Positions 25,790 to 34,419 are shown, numbered from the stretch's first letter. The stretch is DNA of 64,000 nt from Paradesertivirga superstes (GCF_037622515.1 NZ_JBBJCN010000009.1:57224-121223); one strand, 5' to 3'. Made by a program: numbers and translations. The notes: generated from the letters alone by a model not told the origin.

Positions 25790-26875
25790 ATGTCAGAAAA
25801 AATCAAAATCCTTTATATAGATGATGAACTTAATAACCTTGTTGGTTTTAAGGCTTCATTCAGATTGGATTATAATGTTTTAGTAGCTGTAAACACATCG
25901 GAGGCTGTTGAAATTCTTACTAAGCATTCTGATATCCGAATAATTTTTTGCGATCAAAGGATGCCTGATAAAACAGGTGTTGAGTTTTTTGAGGAGATCA
26001 GAAGTTGGTTCCCGCATCCAATTCGCATACTAATTACCGGTTATACCGATGTAGAAGCAGTAATCGACGCAATAAACAGGGGCCATATTTTTAGATATGT
26101 AAAAAAGCCATGGACAGATTCTGATATTATTTCGGCGATAGAAGAATCACATAAGTTTTACACGGCCAACTCTTTGCTGGCAATAAAGAATGAAGAGCTT
26201 CAGAAAGCTTATAATGAACTGGATAAATTTGCCTACAGTGTGAGCCATGACATACGCGGACCCTTATCAGGAGTTATGGGAGCAATAAAAGTAGTCAGGC
26301 ACTTGGATAATATCGGAGAAATTAAAGAGATGTTATCCTTAATGGAAAATTCGGTTAAAAAGCTGGATACTTTTATTTTAAGTATGCACGACTATTATAC
26401 TGTGCAAAGAGGTGAGCTTCGAATTAAAGAGGTCAATTTAGAACAGGTAGTGGCAGATCTGACTGATATTCATCAGGGACATATATCAACTAATAACGTT
26501 CATTTTATTGCAAATATCAATCAGCAGGAGCCTTTCTGGTGCGATGAGATAACCTTAAAAATTGTCCTGAATAATCTTTTGTCCAATGCAATTAAATATC
26601 AGAAACGGGATAATGATCATAAACAGATTGAGTTGAATATTGAAGTTGGAAAAGGACTTGCAACTATATATGTTAAAGATAATGGTATAGGCATTCCGGA
26701 AAATTACCTGAGCGAGATATTTAATCTCTTTTTTAGGGCCAGTACCCAGGATGCAGGATCGGGATTTGGATTATATAATGTAAAAGATGCTTTATTAAAG
26801 CTTAATGGGGGTATTAAAGTAAGTTCTGTTCTTGGTGAAGGCGCAATATTTAAAGTAACAATTCCTAATAAATGA
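25790..26875 (+). CDS. Receiver-histidine kinase hybrid protein
   Basis: Cytoplasmic 361-residue protein with an N-terminal receiver (residues 5-120; acidic pair IDDE, phospho-Asp 55 in FCDQRMPD, Lys in VKKPW), then a HisKA with YSVSHDIRGPLSG (His 153), and an HATPase_c with LNNLLSNAIKYQ, DNGIGIPENY and GSGFGLYNV. The phosphorylated receiver at the front suggests input from the upstream membrane kinase and relay through its own kinase. The receiver is a close paralogue of the one encoded on the opposite strand at 27291-27755. The stop overlaps the next start by 4 bp (ATGA). Confidence 0.93.
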   Translation: MSEKIKILYIDDELNNLVGFKASFRLDYNVLVAVNTSEAVEILTKHSDIRIIFCDQRMPDKTGVEFFEEIRSWFPHPIRILITGYTDVEAVIDAINRGHIFRYVKKPWTDSDIISAIEESHKFYTANSLLAIKNEELQKAYNELDKFAYSVSHDIRGPLSGVMGAIKVVRHLDNIGEIKEMLSLMENSVKKLDTFILSMHDYYTVQRGELRIKEVNLEQVVADLTDIHQGHISTNNVHFIANINQQEPFWCDEITLKIVLNNLLSNAIKYQKRDNDHKQIELNIEVGKGLATIYVKDNGIGIPENYLSEIFNLFFRASTQDAGSGFGLYNVKDALLKLNGGIKVSSVLGEGAIFKVTIPNK

Positions 26876-27294
26876 TGAGTAATAAAGCTAAAACTGCAAA
26901 TTTTATAATTGTTGATGATAGTGAATTGGATTGCTTTATCGCAGAAAAATTGATAAAACATTCAGGTATTAGTAATACAATAAAAAGCTTTCTTCAGGCT
27001 CCTCAGGCTCTGGAATATATAAAAAATCTGCCTCATTCAGACGTAGACTCTGTAAATGTTATTTTGGTGGATATTTTAATGCCGATTATGAATGGTATCG
27101 AGTTTGTTGAGGAATTCGAAAATCTACCCCTAGAAATACAAGAAAAGTTTGTGATTGTGGCATTTACATCTTCTATGAATAAGAAAGATATGAACCGCAT
27201 GAAGAGTTTTAAAACCGTTAAATATCTTTTTGATAAACCCTTAAGCCCAGAAGACCTGACACCACTATTGCGGGATTTTGATTTAATATCTTAG
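26872..27294 (+). CDS. Single-domain response regulator
   Basis: A 140-residue stand-alone receiver, most like the Rcp1-type group. Acidic residues are in VDDSELDCF, the phospho-Asp is residue 67 (LVDILMPIMNG), the Thr/Ser switch lies in VAFTSSMNKKD, and the Lys is in LFDKPLSPEDL. There is no output domain, so it probably acts as a phospho-relay shuttle or by protein contact. The ATG overlaps the stop of the hybrid kinase (ATGA), indicating translational coupling; a second ATG follows at once at 26875. Confidence 0.93.
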   Translation: MMSNKAKTANFIIVDDSELDCFIAEKLIKHSGISNTIKSFLQAPQALEYIKNLPHSDVDSVNVILVDILMPIMNGIEFVEEFENLPLEIQEKFVIVAFTSSMNKKDMNRMKSFKTVKYLFDKPLSPEDLTPLLRDFDLIS

Positions 27295-27755
27295 GATAAC
27301 AGCTTTTGTCTTAAAAGAAACTCAAACTGATCATTTGAAACTGCAAGTTTTTCATTCATTTCTTTAATCCGGAGCTTTTCTAAATACACTTCGTATGCTC
27401 TGTTTATGGTCATGTCAAGCTCTTCTTCGTTCCATGGCTTTGATAAATAGTGGAATATTTTTCCCTTGTTTACAGCATCAACCACGGCACTCATATCCGC
27501 ATAGCCAGTCAATAGAATTCGCATCGGATCAGGTTTTATTTCCAGTACCTTTTCAAGAAATTCTACGCCTGTCATATTGGGCATCCGTTGATCTGTTATA
27601 ATTATGTCAACATGTTTGTTTTCAATGATTTTCATTGCATCATCACCACTGATAGCAACAAACACATTATACTTTATTCTAAAGTTGGCTTTAAAAGAAA
27701 TAAGGTTATTCTCTTCGTCGTCCACATAAAGTATAGTGATTTTATTTTCTGGCAT
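27291..27755 (-). CDS. Response regulator receiver, convergent with the cluster
   Basis: A 154-residue receiver with VDDEENN, phospho-Asp 55 (ITDQRMPNMTG), and LSKPW carrying the conserved Lys, followed by a short helical tail (EVYLEKLRIKEMNEKLAVSND) that could dimerise or bind a partner. It lacks a DNA-binding or enzymatic domain. Its sequence parallels the receiver of the hybrid kinase at 25790-26875 almost motif for motif, which suggests duplication. It converges with the preceding receiver gene; the two stop codons overlap by 4 bp. It may belong functionally to the same circuit despite its orientation. Confidence 0.92.
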   Translation of the reverse strand: MPENKITILYVDDEENNLISFKANFRIKYNVFVAISGDDAMKIIENKHVDIIITDQRMPNMTGVEFLEKVLEIKPDPMRILLTGYADMSAVVDAVNKGKIFHYLSKPWNEEELDMTINRAYEVYLEKLRIKEMNEKLAVSNDQFEFLLRQKLLS

Positions 27756-28485
27756 GGTATTTTAGTTGATTATCTTTGTACGTTAAAATATACATAATGT
27801 TGCAAAAAATCAATTTCTTACAATAATTATACATTAACAAATATTTTCGGAGATTTTTTCCGAAAATGGGTTTAAAGCGAATAAAAAAAGTAATTCCCTT
27901 TTCGGGGCTGCTTTCAAATCATATTTTTGCATGTTGCAGTTCCATGAATTTTGAAGGGTACCAAACCTAAACCTACAGCTTTTTTCTTGTGTGTGCTATA
28001 GCCAGACTTAAATTTAGAGAAAATATTTCCCTCTATACCCCGAATATATTGGTAATTTATTGATAAGATAAGATTGCTTAATACGCAATAGAAAACTATG
28101 TTTTACAGGGTGTTTGTTCTTATATCTAAACAGTAGTAAAAAAACAAAACGACTATACAAACCACTGATATTATTAATGACAGATTTTGGGATGCTAGTA
28201 GTATAATTAATCCAGGCCCCAATGGCCTAAAAGCCAGTAACGATAATATATATATATCGTGAAAATATTTTTTGCTTCCAAAGATGCTTATTCCGTTTGC
28301 CAATAGCCTTTACCATAAAATTGTCTGCAGCCGATTTCAAACTAATTGATTTACTGATGGGGCGTTCGTATTTTATTGGTGAAGGTTAGAATTATTATAG
28401 ATTGATCTAAAAACAATTGTATAAATGCACGTCTTTAAGAAATACAGCGTTATTAAGGTTTAAATGATTATTAATAATTAAAACT
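27756..28485. other. 730-bp AT-rich region with at most one small reading frame
   Basis: Apart from the doubtful frame at 28103-28303 I see no gene. A TATCTTTG box at about 27770 points rightward, away from the receiver gene, with no obvious rightward gene to drive. No tRNA or strong terminator hairpin is seen. The last ~60 bp should contain the promoter of the lipoprotein gene. Confidence 0.45.
28103..28303 (-). CDS. Doubtful small membrane protein
   Basis: A 66-residue frame with one or two hydrophobic stretches (PLGPGLIILLASQNLSLIISVVCIVVLFFYY). It would start at TTG, with a stop codon just upstream in frame. The mix of a soluble SKKYFHDIYIL start and a hydrophobic end looks protein-like, but there is no recognisable family. 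It may be a fragment or chance. Confidence 0.3.
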   Translation of the reverse strand: MANGISIFGSKKYFHDIYILSLLAFRPLGPGLIILLASQNLSLIISVVCIVVLFFYYCLDIRTNTL

Positions 28486-29094
28486 ATGAAAATTGTATTT
28501 CTTATTAGTTTAGCACTGCTTTTTATTTTTGGCTGTACCGGCTTAAATAAACAAGTAAATCAAATTAAAGCCCTTGAAGATTGTAAATATGAAATAAGTT
28601 CGATAGATAGTATTTCTGTTGCGAATGTAAACGTTAAAGATTTAATCGGTAAAGAAAAATTTGATTTGGCAAAGATGCCAAGAGTTGCCTTAGCACTTTT
28701 AAGGCAGAATGTCCCTTTAAGAGGCCGGGTAAATCTTTCAATCACAAACCCTTCAAGTCAGCTTGCCGCTGTTAATCAGTTTGAGTATAAGGTTCTGGTT
28801 AAGAACCAGGAGATTGCAGGCGGGTTTGTAAATCAAAAGATAGCGGTTAATCCTCACGGTGGCAATGTTACAGTCCCTATACAGATTAATTCAAATGTTT
28901 ATCAGGTTTTATCGGATGATAAAGCGATGGATGCGATTGCCGATTTTGTTATCGGATCAGAAGATGCCTCAAAGGAAAAGAAAGGAATAGTTACCATAAA
29001 AATAAAGCCTACTTTAGATTTTGGAAATAGAGAAATAAAGTATCCCGGATATATCACTATTGACAAAGAAGTAAGTAGCAAAAACTTATTCTAA
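28486..29094 (+). CDS. LEA14-like lipoprotein
   Basis: A 202-residue lipoprotein: signal peptide with the lipobox FIFGC (Cys at residue 17), then a single beta-sandwich domain of the LEA type 2 (water stress and hypersensitive response) fold. The fold is suggested by VPLRGRVNLSITNPSSQLAAVNQFEYKVLV, where N-P in the middle of a strand and the later GGNVTVPIQI pattern are typical, and by the alternating hydrophobic ending VTIKIKPTLDF. Likely anchored in a membrane facing the periplasm. The role is unknown; eukaryotic and archaeal relatives are linked to stress tolerance. It stands alone, 286 bp before the GSII gene. Confidence 0.8.
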   Translation: MKIVFLISLALLFIFGCTGLNKQVNQIKALEDCKYEISSIDSISVANVNVKDLIGKEKFDLAKMPRVALALLRQNVPLRGRVNLSITNPSSQLAAVNQFEYKVLVKNQEIAGGFVNQKIAVNPHGGNVTVPIQINSNVYQVLSDDKAMDAIADFVIGSEDASKEKKGIVTIKIKPTLDFGNREIKYPGYITIDKEVSSKNLF

Positions 29095-29343
29095 GTTATC
29101 CTTTCTCTGAACGGCTACCGGAAAAAATCTTAATTATCTTTTTTCGTGTGAAAAACTTTCGGAATCCTTAATGTTCCTTTGCTATTATTATTCAAAGCCT
29201 GGGTTATGAGGCATAGATTTGCGCCTGATTTGTTAATCTTTGACTCTTGTCAAGAATATTTAAAAAATAATTGCAAAATTTTTTAAATAATTCAAAGATT
29301 GTTATAATTTCGTGCAATTATTGAGAAATATTTATTTCTTTAA

Positions 29344-29355
29344 TGCAAATTTGCA
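29344..29355. promoter_or_regulatory. Palindrome upstream of the GSII gene
   Basis: TGCAAATTTGCA is a perfect 12-bp palindrome 25 bp before the glutamine synthetase ATG. The short GCAAAATTTTTT upstream (about 29272) echoes half of it. This is a possible operator for nitrogen control; no regulator can be named. Confidence 0.45.
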
Positions 29356-29380
29356 ACCTGATTACCCAAACAAATAAATA

Positions 29381-30388
29381 ATGGCAGCAAAACTAGAGTA
29401 CATTTGGCTGGATGGTTACAAACCAACTCAAAGCCTTCGTAGCAAAACAAAAATTGAAAAAGATTTCAGTGGAAAATTAGAAGATTGTCCTTTATGGAGC
29501 TTCGATGGTTCATCAACAGAGCAAGCACCGGGTGGTTCTTCAGACTGTGTTCTTAAACCAGTATTCATTTGCCCTGATCCTCAGAGAAAAGATGGTTATT
29601 TAGTAATGTGTGAAGTCTTGGATTCAAAGGGACAAGCTCATGAGTCTAATGGCCGTGCCCTAATTGAAGATGATGATAATGATTTTTGGTTTGGTTTTGA
29701 GCAGGAATATTTCCTTTGGGATGATGAAACTAACAAGCCTTTAGGTTTCCCGTCAAACGGCTACCCGGCACCACAAGGTCCTTACTACTGTTCAGTAGGT
29801 GCTAAAAATGCTTTTGGAAGAGAAATCGTTGAAGAGCATTTAGATGTATGTCTTGAAGCTGGCTTAAACGTTGAAGGCATTAATGCAGAAGTTGCTGCTG
29901 GACAATGGGAATTCCAGATTTTCGCTAAAGGAGCAAAAGAAGCCGGAGATCAAATCTGGATCGGCCGTTATTTGCTTGAAAGAATCGGAGAAGAGCATGG
30001 AGTATCAATTAACTGGCATTGCAAACCTCTTGGTACATTAGACTGGAATGGTTCCGGAATGCACGCCAACTTCTCAAACTCAGTATTGCGTACTTGCGGA
30101 AGTAAAGAAACTTACGACAAAATTTGCGAAGCTTTCCGTCCTGTAATTAAAGAACATATTGAAGTTTACGGAGCTGATAATCACCTGCGTTTAACTGGTA
30201 AACACGAAACTGCATCAATCGATGATTTCAGTTATGGTGTATCAGATCGTGGTGCTTCAATTCGTATACCTCTTTATACTTTAGAGCACGGTTGGAAAGG
30301 TTATTTAGAAGATCGTCGTCCAAATTCTGCTGCAGATCCATATAAAGTCGCGGCACGGATTATTAAAACTGTTAAATCTGTATTATAA
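29381..30388 (+). CDS. Glutamine synthetase, type II (GSII, eukaryote-like)
   Basis: ATP-dependent glutamine synthetase of the short type II group, 335 residues, the size of plant and eukaryotic enzymes and much shorter than bacterial GSI. The beta-grasp domain starts LEYIWLDGY and has LWSFDGSSTEQA; the catalytic domain has FGFEQEYFLWDDE (metal-binding Glu residues), GINAEVAAGQWEFQI, the ammonium/glutamate loop NGSGMHANFS, and RGASIRIPLYTLEHGWKGYLEDRRPNSAADPY. It assimilates ammonia into glutamine. A good intrinsic terminator follows, so it is monocistronic. Two other glutamine-synthetase-like genes are in the window (30995 and 54902). Confidence 0.96.
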   Translation: MAAKLEYIWLDGYKPTQSLRSKTKIEKDFSGKLEDCPLWSFDGSSTEQAPGGSSDCVLKPVFICPDPQRKDGYLVMCEVLDSKGQAHESNGRALIEDDDNDFWFGFEQEYFLWDDETNKPLGFPSNGYPAPQGPYYCSVGAKNAFGREIVEEHLDVCLEAGLNVEGINAEVAAGQWEFQIFAKGAKEAGDQIWIGRYLLERIGEEHGVSINWHCKPLGTLDWNGSGMHANFSNSVLRTCGSKETYDKICEAFRPVIKEHIEVYGADNHLRLTGKHETASIDDFSYGVSDRGASIRIPLYTLEHGWKGYLEDRRPNSAADPYKVAARIIKTVKSVL

Positions 30389-30411
30389 TTTATAAAAGAT
30401 TTTAAATCTTA

Positions 30412-30443
30412 AATCCTCTGAATAATATTCAGGGGATTTTTTG
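30412..30443 (+). terminator. Intrinsic terminator of the GSII gene
   Basis: AATCCTCTGAA pairs with TTCAGGGGATT (11 bp with one wobble) around a short AT loop and is followed by TTTTT. It lies 24 bp after the stop codon. Confidence 0.85.
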
Positions 30444-30470
30444 CTTTAAGATTTCTAGGTAGCACATATT

Positions 30471-30872
30471 TTAAATCCTCTTTGAAAGATAATCTTTATA
30501 ATTGCCGGAGTCAATTCGGAGAAATTGATTAACAGGAAGATTATATAAATAGGTCCAGCACTGTATATTATTTGATTCTATCTCGACTTCAATTATTTTC
30601 CGTATAAATTCATTCGGCTGGATCTCATCATTGCCATATCCCTCATATTCGTCAAGAATTTTAAAAGTTTCTTCCCTGTTGAATACTGAAACCAGATCAC
30701 CATAAACATAGGTGCTGATATTTTTATCGTAAACTGCACCGGGGTACTCACCTATATCATAAAGAGTACCTTTGAATTTACCCTTATTTATGTGTCGGCT
30801 ATTGTTTTGCAAATAGGATCCAAAGAAATTAGCTGAATGCAGCAATGTTCCGTAAACAAACAATAAATCCAT
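30471..30872 (-). CDS. Gamma-glutamylcyclotransferase-like (AIG2/GGCT) protein
   Basis: A 133-residue cytoplasmic protein of the GGCT fold, which releases 5-oxoproline from gamma-glutamyl amines or peptides. The substrate-binding VYGTL at residue 6, the loop GEYPGAVY and the catalytic-Glu region ILDEYEGYG (near residue 78) are all visible. Length is normal for the YtfP/AIG2 group. It faces left, between the GSII gene and the GSI-like gene, so its neighbourhood is rich in gamma-glutamyl chemistry. The exact substrate is unknown. Confidence 0.88.
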   Translation of the reverse strand: MDLLFVYGTLLHSANFFGSYLQNNSRHINKGKFKGTLYDIGEYPGAVYDKNISTYVYGDLVSVFNREETFKILDEYEGYGNDEIQPNEFIRKIIEVEIESNNIQCWTYLYNLPVNQFLRIDSGNYKDYLSKRI

Positions 30873-30994
30873 GTTTTAATATTGAGATTTTACAATATAA
30901 AAAAACCTTTAAATAGATGTTGCTCTTATTACAGAACAGTTTTTTATGACTAAGTTTAGTTTTTATTAATACTTAAATATTCCTTCTTAATTAC

Positions 30995-32353
30995 ATGGAT
31001 AAAGTTCAGATTATTAAATATTTGGATGATAATAAAATTGAAAGAATAAAATTCGCTTTTGCTGACATTGATGGTGTGTTACGCGGAAAAGTGATACATC
31101 GCAAGAAATTCCTCGAAGGCATCGAGAACGGTTATGGATTTTGTGATGTAGTATTTGGATGGGATAGTGCTGATGTTCTGTATGATAATGTGAGGGTGAC
31201 GGGCTGGCATTCTGGCTATCCTGATCAAACTTGCAGGATAGATCTTTCTACTTTCCGTACCATTCCATGGCAGGATAATATCCCGTTTTTTATGGCCGAT
31301 TTTAGTAAGAAGGAAGATTCGGGCTTGTCAGCTTGTCCCCGGTCTCTCCTTAAAAAAATTGCACAAGAATGTGCAGACATGGGCTTTATTCCGGCTTTTG
31401 CCCAGGAATTTGAATGGTTTAATTTCAAAGAAACACCCCAATCATTACAAGACAAAGAATTTACTAAAATACAGCCCATAACCCCCGGAATGTTTGGCTA
31501 TTCCATCATAAGACCTTCCCTGTATGCAGATTATAACAATGATTTATTTACTCTGTTAGGAAAGTTTGACATTCCTTTGGAGGGCCTGCACACAGAGACC
31601 GGCCCGGGAGCGTATGAAGCCGCGATTATTTATGATGAAATCCTAAAATCTGCTGATAAAGCTGCCCTGTTAAAAACGTCCGTCAAAGAGATCGCATACC
31701 GGCATGGTATTATGGCCTCCTTCATGGCGAAATGGAATATGAACCTTCCCGGATGCAGCGGCCATATTCATCAAAGCTTATGGAACATGGAGAATTCTGA
31801 AAATTTATTTTTCAATGCAGGAGATCCCAATAAAATGAGCGATTTAATGAAGCAGTATCTGGCGGGTCAATTGTATTGCCTTCCCCATATTTTGCCAATG
31901 TATGCTCCAACGGTTAACAGTTATAAGCGTTTGGTTGAAGGCGCGTGGGCTCCCACAACAATAACATGGGGGGTAGAAAACAGGACTACCGCAATTCGGG
32001 TAATTAACTCCAGCGCTAAATATACCAGAATTGAAACCAGGGTGCCCGGGTCAGACGCCAATCCTTATTTAGCGATGGCAGCCGCACTTGCATCAGGATT
32101 ATATGGAATAAAGAATAAACTTTCGCTGGAGAATCCTGGTACTGTTGGTAATGCTTATGCAGATGCTCTGCATACTCAGTTACCCTCTAATCTTTTTGAG
32201 GCCAGCCTCGCTATGAAAGATTCTGCTATAGCTACAGATCTGTTCGGGGACGATTTTGTTGAACATTTTACGCAAACCCGTTTATGGGAATGGAGGCAGT
32301 TTTCTAAGCAAGTAAGTGATTGGGAACTTAAAAGATATTTTGAAATTATTTAA
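30995..32353 (+). CDS. Glutamine synthetase family ligase (GSI-like; possible gamma-glutamyl-amine synthetase)
   Basis: A 452-residue GSI-type protein. It has FAFADIDGVLRGKVI at the front, EFEWFNF for metal binding, HTETGPGAYEAAI in place of the usual GSI segment, the loop PGCSGHIHQSLW, and ENRTTAIRVINSS near the end. Its divergence from housekeeping GSI (no Tyr adenylylation motif seen) and the presence of two other true glutamine synthetases suggest it joins glutamate to another amine, as PuuA- or GlnA3/4-type ligases do. It leads a co-directional run with an APH-like kinase (60 bp later) and a HAD-IIA protein. This activity is inference. Confidence 0.88.
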   Translation: MDKVQIIKYLDDNKIERIKFAFADIDGVLRGKVIHRKKFLEGIENGYGFCDVVFGWDSADVLYDNVRVTGWHSGYPDQTCRIDLSTFRTIPWQDNIPFFMADFSKKEDSGLSACPRSLLKKIAQECADMGFIPAFAQEFEWFNFKETPQSLQDKEFTKIQPITPGMFGYSIIRPSLYADYNNDLFTLLGKFDIPLEGLHTETGPGAYEAAIIYDEILKSADKAALLKTSVKEIAYRHGIMASFMAKWNMNLPGCSGHIHQSLWNMENSENLFFNAGDPNKMSDLMKQYLAGQLYCLPHILPMYAPTVNSYKRLVEGAWAPTTITWGVENRTTAIRVINSSAKYTRIETRVPGSDANPYLAMAAALASGLYGIKNKLSLENPGTVGNAYADALHTQLPSNLFEASLAMKDSAIATDLFGDDFVEHFTQTRLWEWRQFSKQVSDWELKRYFEII

Positions 32354-32412
32354 ATCTTTTAAACCAGATTATTAATAATTGCATACATCTTTGCGCTTTA
32401 ATTTACCAAGCA

Positions 32413-33450
32413 ATGGATTTTTTCAGAATAATAAAGAAAGCGTGGGACGGGTATGATGTTTCTAAGGTAATTAGTAATATCGAAGACATTAGCGCACTGG
32501 TTTCTACTAACCATGTTTATCGTATAACCTTTGAGGATGAAGATATTATAATTGCAAAACTTTCGAACTTTGGTAAGTTTGAGCACTTTCGAGAGGATCA
32601 TCGCATTATACATTCTTTATCAAACAACCTGCTTTATCCCTTTGAAAATTTACTTGCCAAATCCTTACTAAAAAATAACAGAGTATATACATACCGCTAC
32701 AGGCAGGGTAAAACGGATGCCTGGGTTGTTTTTTATAATCCTTCAAGGGTATTAGAACGTTTTCCACGAAGGCTGGATGAAGCCCATATCAGAAAATTCG
32801 GCCAGCAGATCGGCAAATTTCATAAGGCCTGCTCCAGGTTGAAAAATGTGCTGCCGAAATCTTCTAAAACTTTACGCACAGATGTTCAAAAACTGATCAG
32901 CCAGATTGGGCTAAATGAAAAATTGTTTGGCACTCGTTTACAGGCCGATTATTTAAAATATCATTGCGAGTTATTTTTAAAAAATCGCCTGAAGTTGAAT
33001 GCGGGCTCCTTTGAAAATATCCCGGTATTCATCGATTGGAACATTGGGAATTTTTCCATTACCAAAGATTTTGAATTGTACTCGCGATGGGATTATGATT
33101 GGTTCAGAATGAGTTCACGAGTTATGGACTTCTACTTCTTTAGCAGGGTAGTGTCGGATGTTGGCGATCGTACAGTGTTTAGTTATGTGATTGATACCTT
33201 AAATGAAGATCGTTTTTTAATCTTTTTAGAAGAGTACCATAAAATTAATCCCTTAAGTGCTGATGAGGTGCGATTCATGCGGGAGGCTTACCGTTTTTTT
33301 ATTCTCAATTATGTAATGAAAGACGGGAATTATTTTTTTAGCGAGCAATATGCCGGAAAACTTCAGTCGGAGGCCTTTGATATTTATTTACCTTCGGTAG
33401 ACAGAGATTTTGATGCTCAGAAAATTCTGGATGCTTTAAAAATTAAATAA
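32413..33450 (+). CDS. APH-like phosphotransferase, divergent
   Basis: A 345-residue cytoplasmic protein with a degenerate aminoglycoside-phosphotransferase/choline-kinase fold. The N-lobe region has HVYRITFEDEDIIIAKLSNFGKFEHF, with Lys near residue 49 as possible nucleotide-binding Lys. The catalytic loop is VFIDWNIGNF: Asp208 and Asn213 match the D-x4-N of the Brenner motif, but its usual leading His is replaced. The metal Asp is probably in SRWDYDWFR (Asp227 or 229). It lies between the GS-like ligase and the HAD protein, so it might phosphorylate a substrate of the same pathway. The family call rests on motif order; the substrate is unknown. Confidence 0.7.
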   Translation: MDFFRIIKKAWDGYDVSKVISNIEDISALVSTNHVYRITFEDEDIIIAKLSNFGKFEHFREDHRIIHSLSNNLLYPFENLLAKSLLKNNRVYTYRYRQGKTDAWVVFYNPSRVLERFPRRLDEAHIRKFGQQIGKFHKACSRLKNVLPKSSKTLRTDVQKLISQIGLNEKLFGTRLQADYLKYHCELFLKNRLKLNAGSFENIPVFIDWNIGNFSITKDFELYSRWDYDWFRMSSRVMDFYFFSRVVSDVGDRTVFSYVIDTLNEDRFLIFLEEYHKINPLSADEVRFMREAYRFFILNYVMKDGNYFFSEQYAGKLQSEAFDIYLPSVDRDFDAQKILDALKIK

Positions 33451-33552
33451 AGCCCGGTTATGTATAAAATTATCGTTGTATATCTCAGGAAACTTTATGC
33501 TTTCAGGCCTTTCATTGTTAAAAAACTTTAAATTAGATTTTAAATAACCCGA

Positions 33553-34419
33553 ATGTTAAAAATTGATAATTTTAAATCTATTGTTGATAAATATGAGGTG
33601 ATTTTTTTCGATGCATTTGGCGTTTTGAAAAATTATAAAGGACTTTTACCAGGAATAGAAAACACTTTCGCCTATATTGAATCCCAGAATAAGGAGTATT
33701 ACATTGTCACTAATGATGCATCCCGGAGTCCTGCGCAATTGGCCGATTCGTACCATCGTATGGGGCTTGAGGCTATTTCTGCAGATCGAATTATTTCCTC
33801 GGGTATGCTGGCCAAAGAATATCTCGATTTAAAAGTCCACGAAGGTATCGTAGCCTATATGGGTACAGAAAACTCGGCTCATTATTTAGATAGTTCGGGT
33901 CTGTATACCTTGCCAATAAATGAAATTAATGATACCAATATTGAAAGAGTCAACGCGCTTGTTTTTCTTGACGATGAAGGCTTTGATTGGGCAAGAGATT
34001 TAAATACGGTGGTGAACTTGCTTAGGAAAAGACCAATTCCGGTAATTGTTGCCAATACCGATTATGCTTATCCCGTTAACAAACACGAAGTTGCAATTGC
34101 CATAGGTGGCATCGCAAAAATGGTTGAGAATATAATTGAACGCGATTTTATTCGATTTGGTAAGCCTGATTCGCAGATGTTTATGTTTGCTTATGACTTA
34201 ATAAGGGAGTATAGGCACATTACGAAAAAGGAGATCGTGATGGTAGGAGATACCCTATATACAGATATTTTAGGCGGAAATAAATTCGGTCTGGATACAG
34301 TTCTGGTTTTCTCGGGGAACACCCTGCCAGCTGATGCGGAAATTAAAATGAGAACTACCGGAATTGTACCGACTTATATTTGTGAATCAGCTGTGGTAGA
34401 TCGTGGCTTGATTTTTTAA
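33553..34419 (+). CDS. HAD-IIA family hydrolase with atypical motif I
   Basis: A 288-residue HAD protein of subfamily IIA (NagD/PGP-like). The first motif is FFDAFGVLKNYKGLLPG: the nucleophile Asp20 is present, but the second Asp of the usual DxD is replaced by Phe, as in the DxW/DxF group of HAD-IIA. A cap domain with ITKKEIVMVGDTLYTDILGG, carrying the two metal-binding Asp residues of motif IV, follows, along with IVTNDASRSPAQL (motif II Thr) and RFGKPD (motif III Lys). It would hydrolyse a phosphate ester or act with altered chemistry. It ends the run with the GS-like ligase and APH-like protein, separated from the latter by 102 bp. Confidence 0.88.
   Translation: MLKIDNFKSIVDKYEVIFFDAFGVLKNYKGLLPGIENTFAYIESQNKEYYIVTNDASRSPAQLADSYHRMGLEAISADRIISSGMLAKEYLDLKVHEGIVAYMGTENSAHYLDSSGLYTLPINEINDTNIERVNALVFLDDEGFDWARDLNTVVNLLRKRPIPVIVANTDYAYPVNKHEVAIAIGGIAKMVENIIERDFIRFGKPDSQMFMFAYDLIREYRHITKKEIVMVGDTLYTDILGGNKFGLDTVLVFSGNTLPADAEIKMRTTGIVPTYICESAVVDRGLIF

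Noticed and set aside
27765..27780. TATCTTTG promoter box near the receiver gene
   Set aside because: It points rightward, away from the leftward receiver gene, and no rightward gene follows, so it is probably chance.
32413..33450. Aminoglycoside resistance gene
   Set aside because: The kinase loop lacks the usual His and the context is metabolic; only the fold resembles that family.
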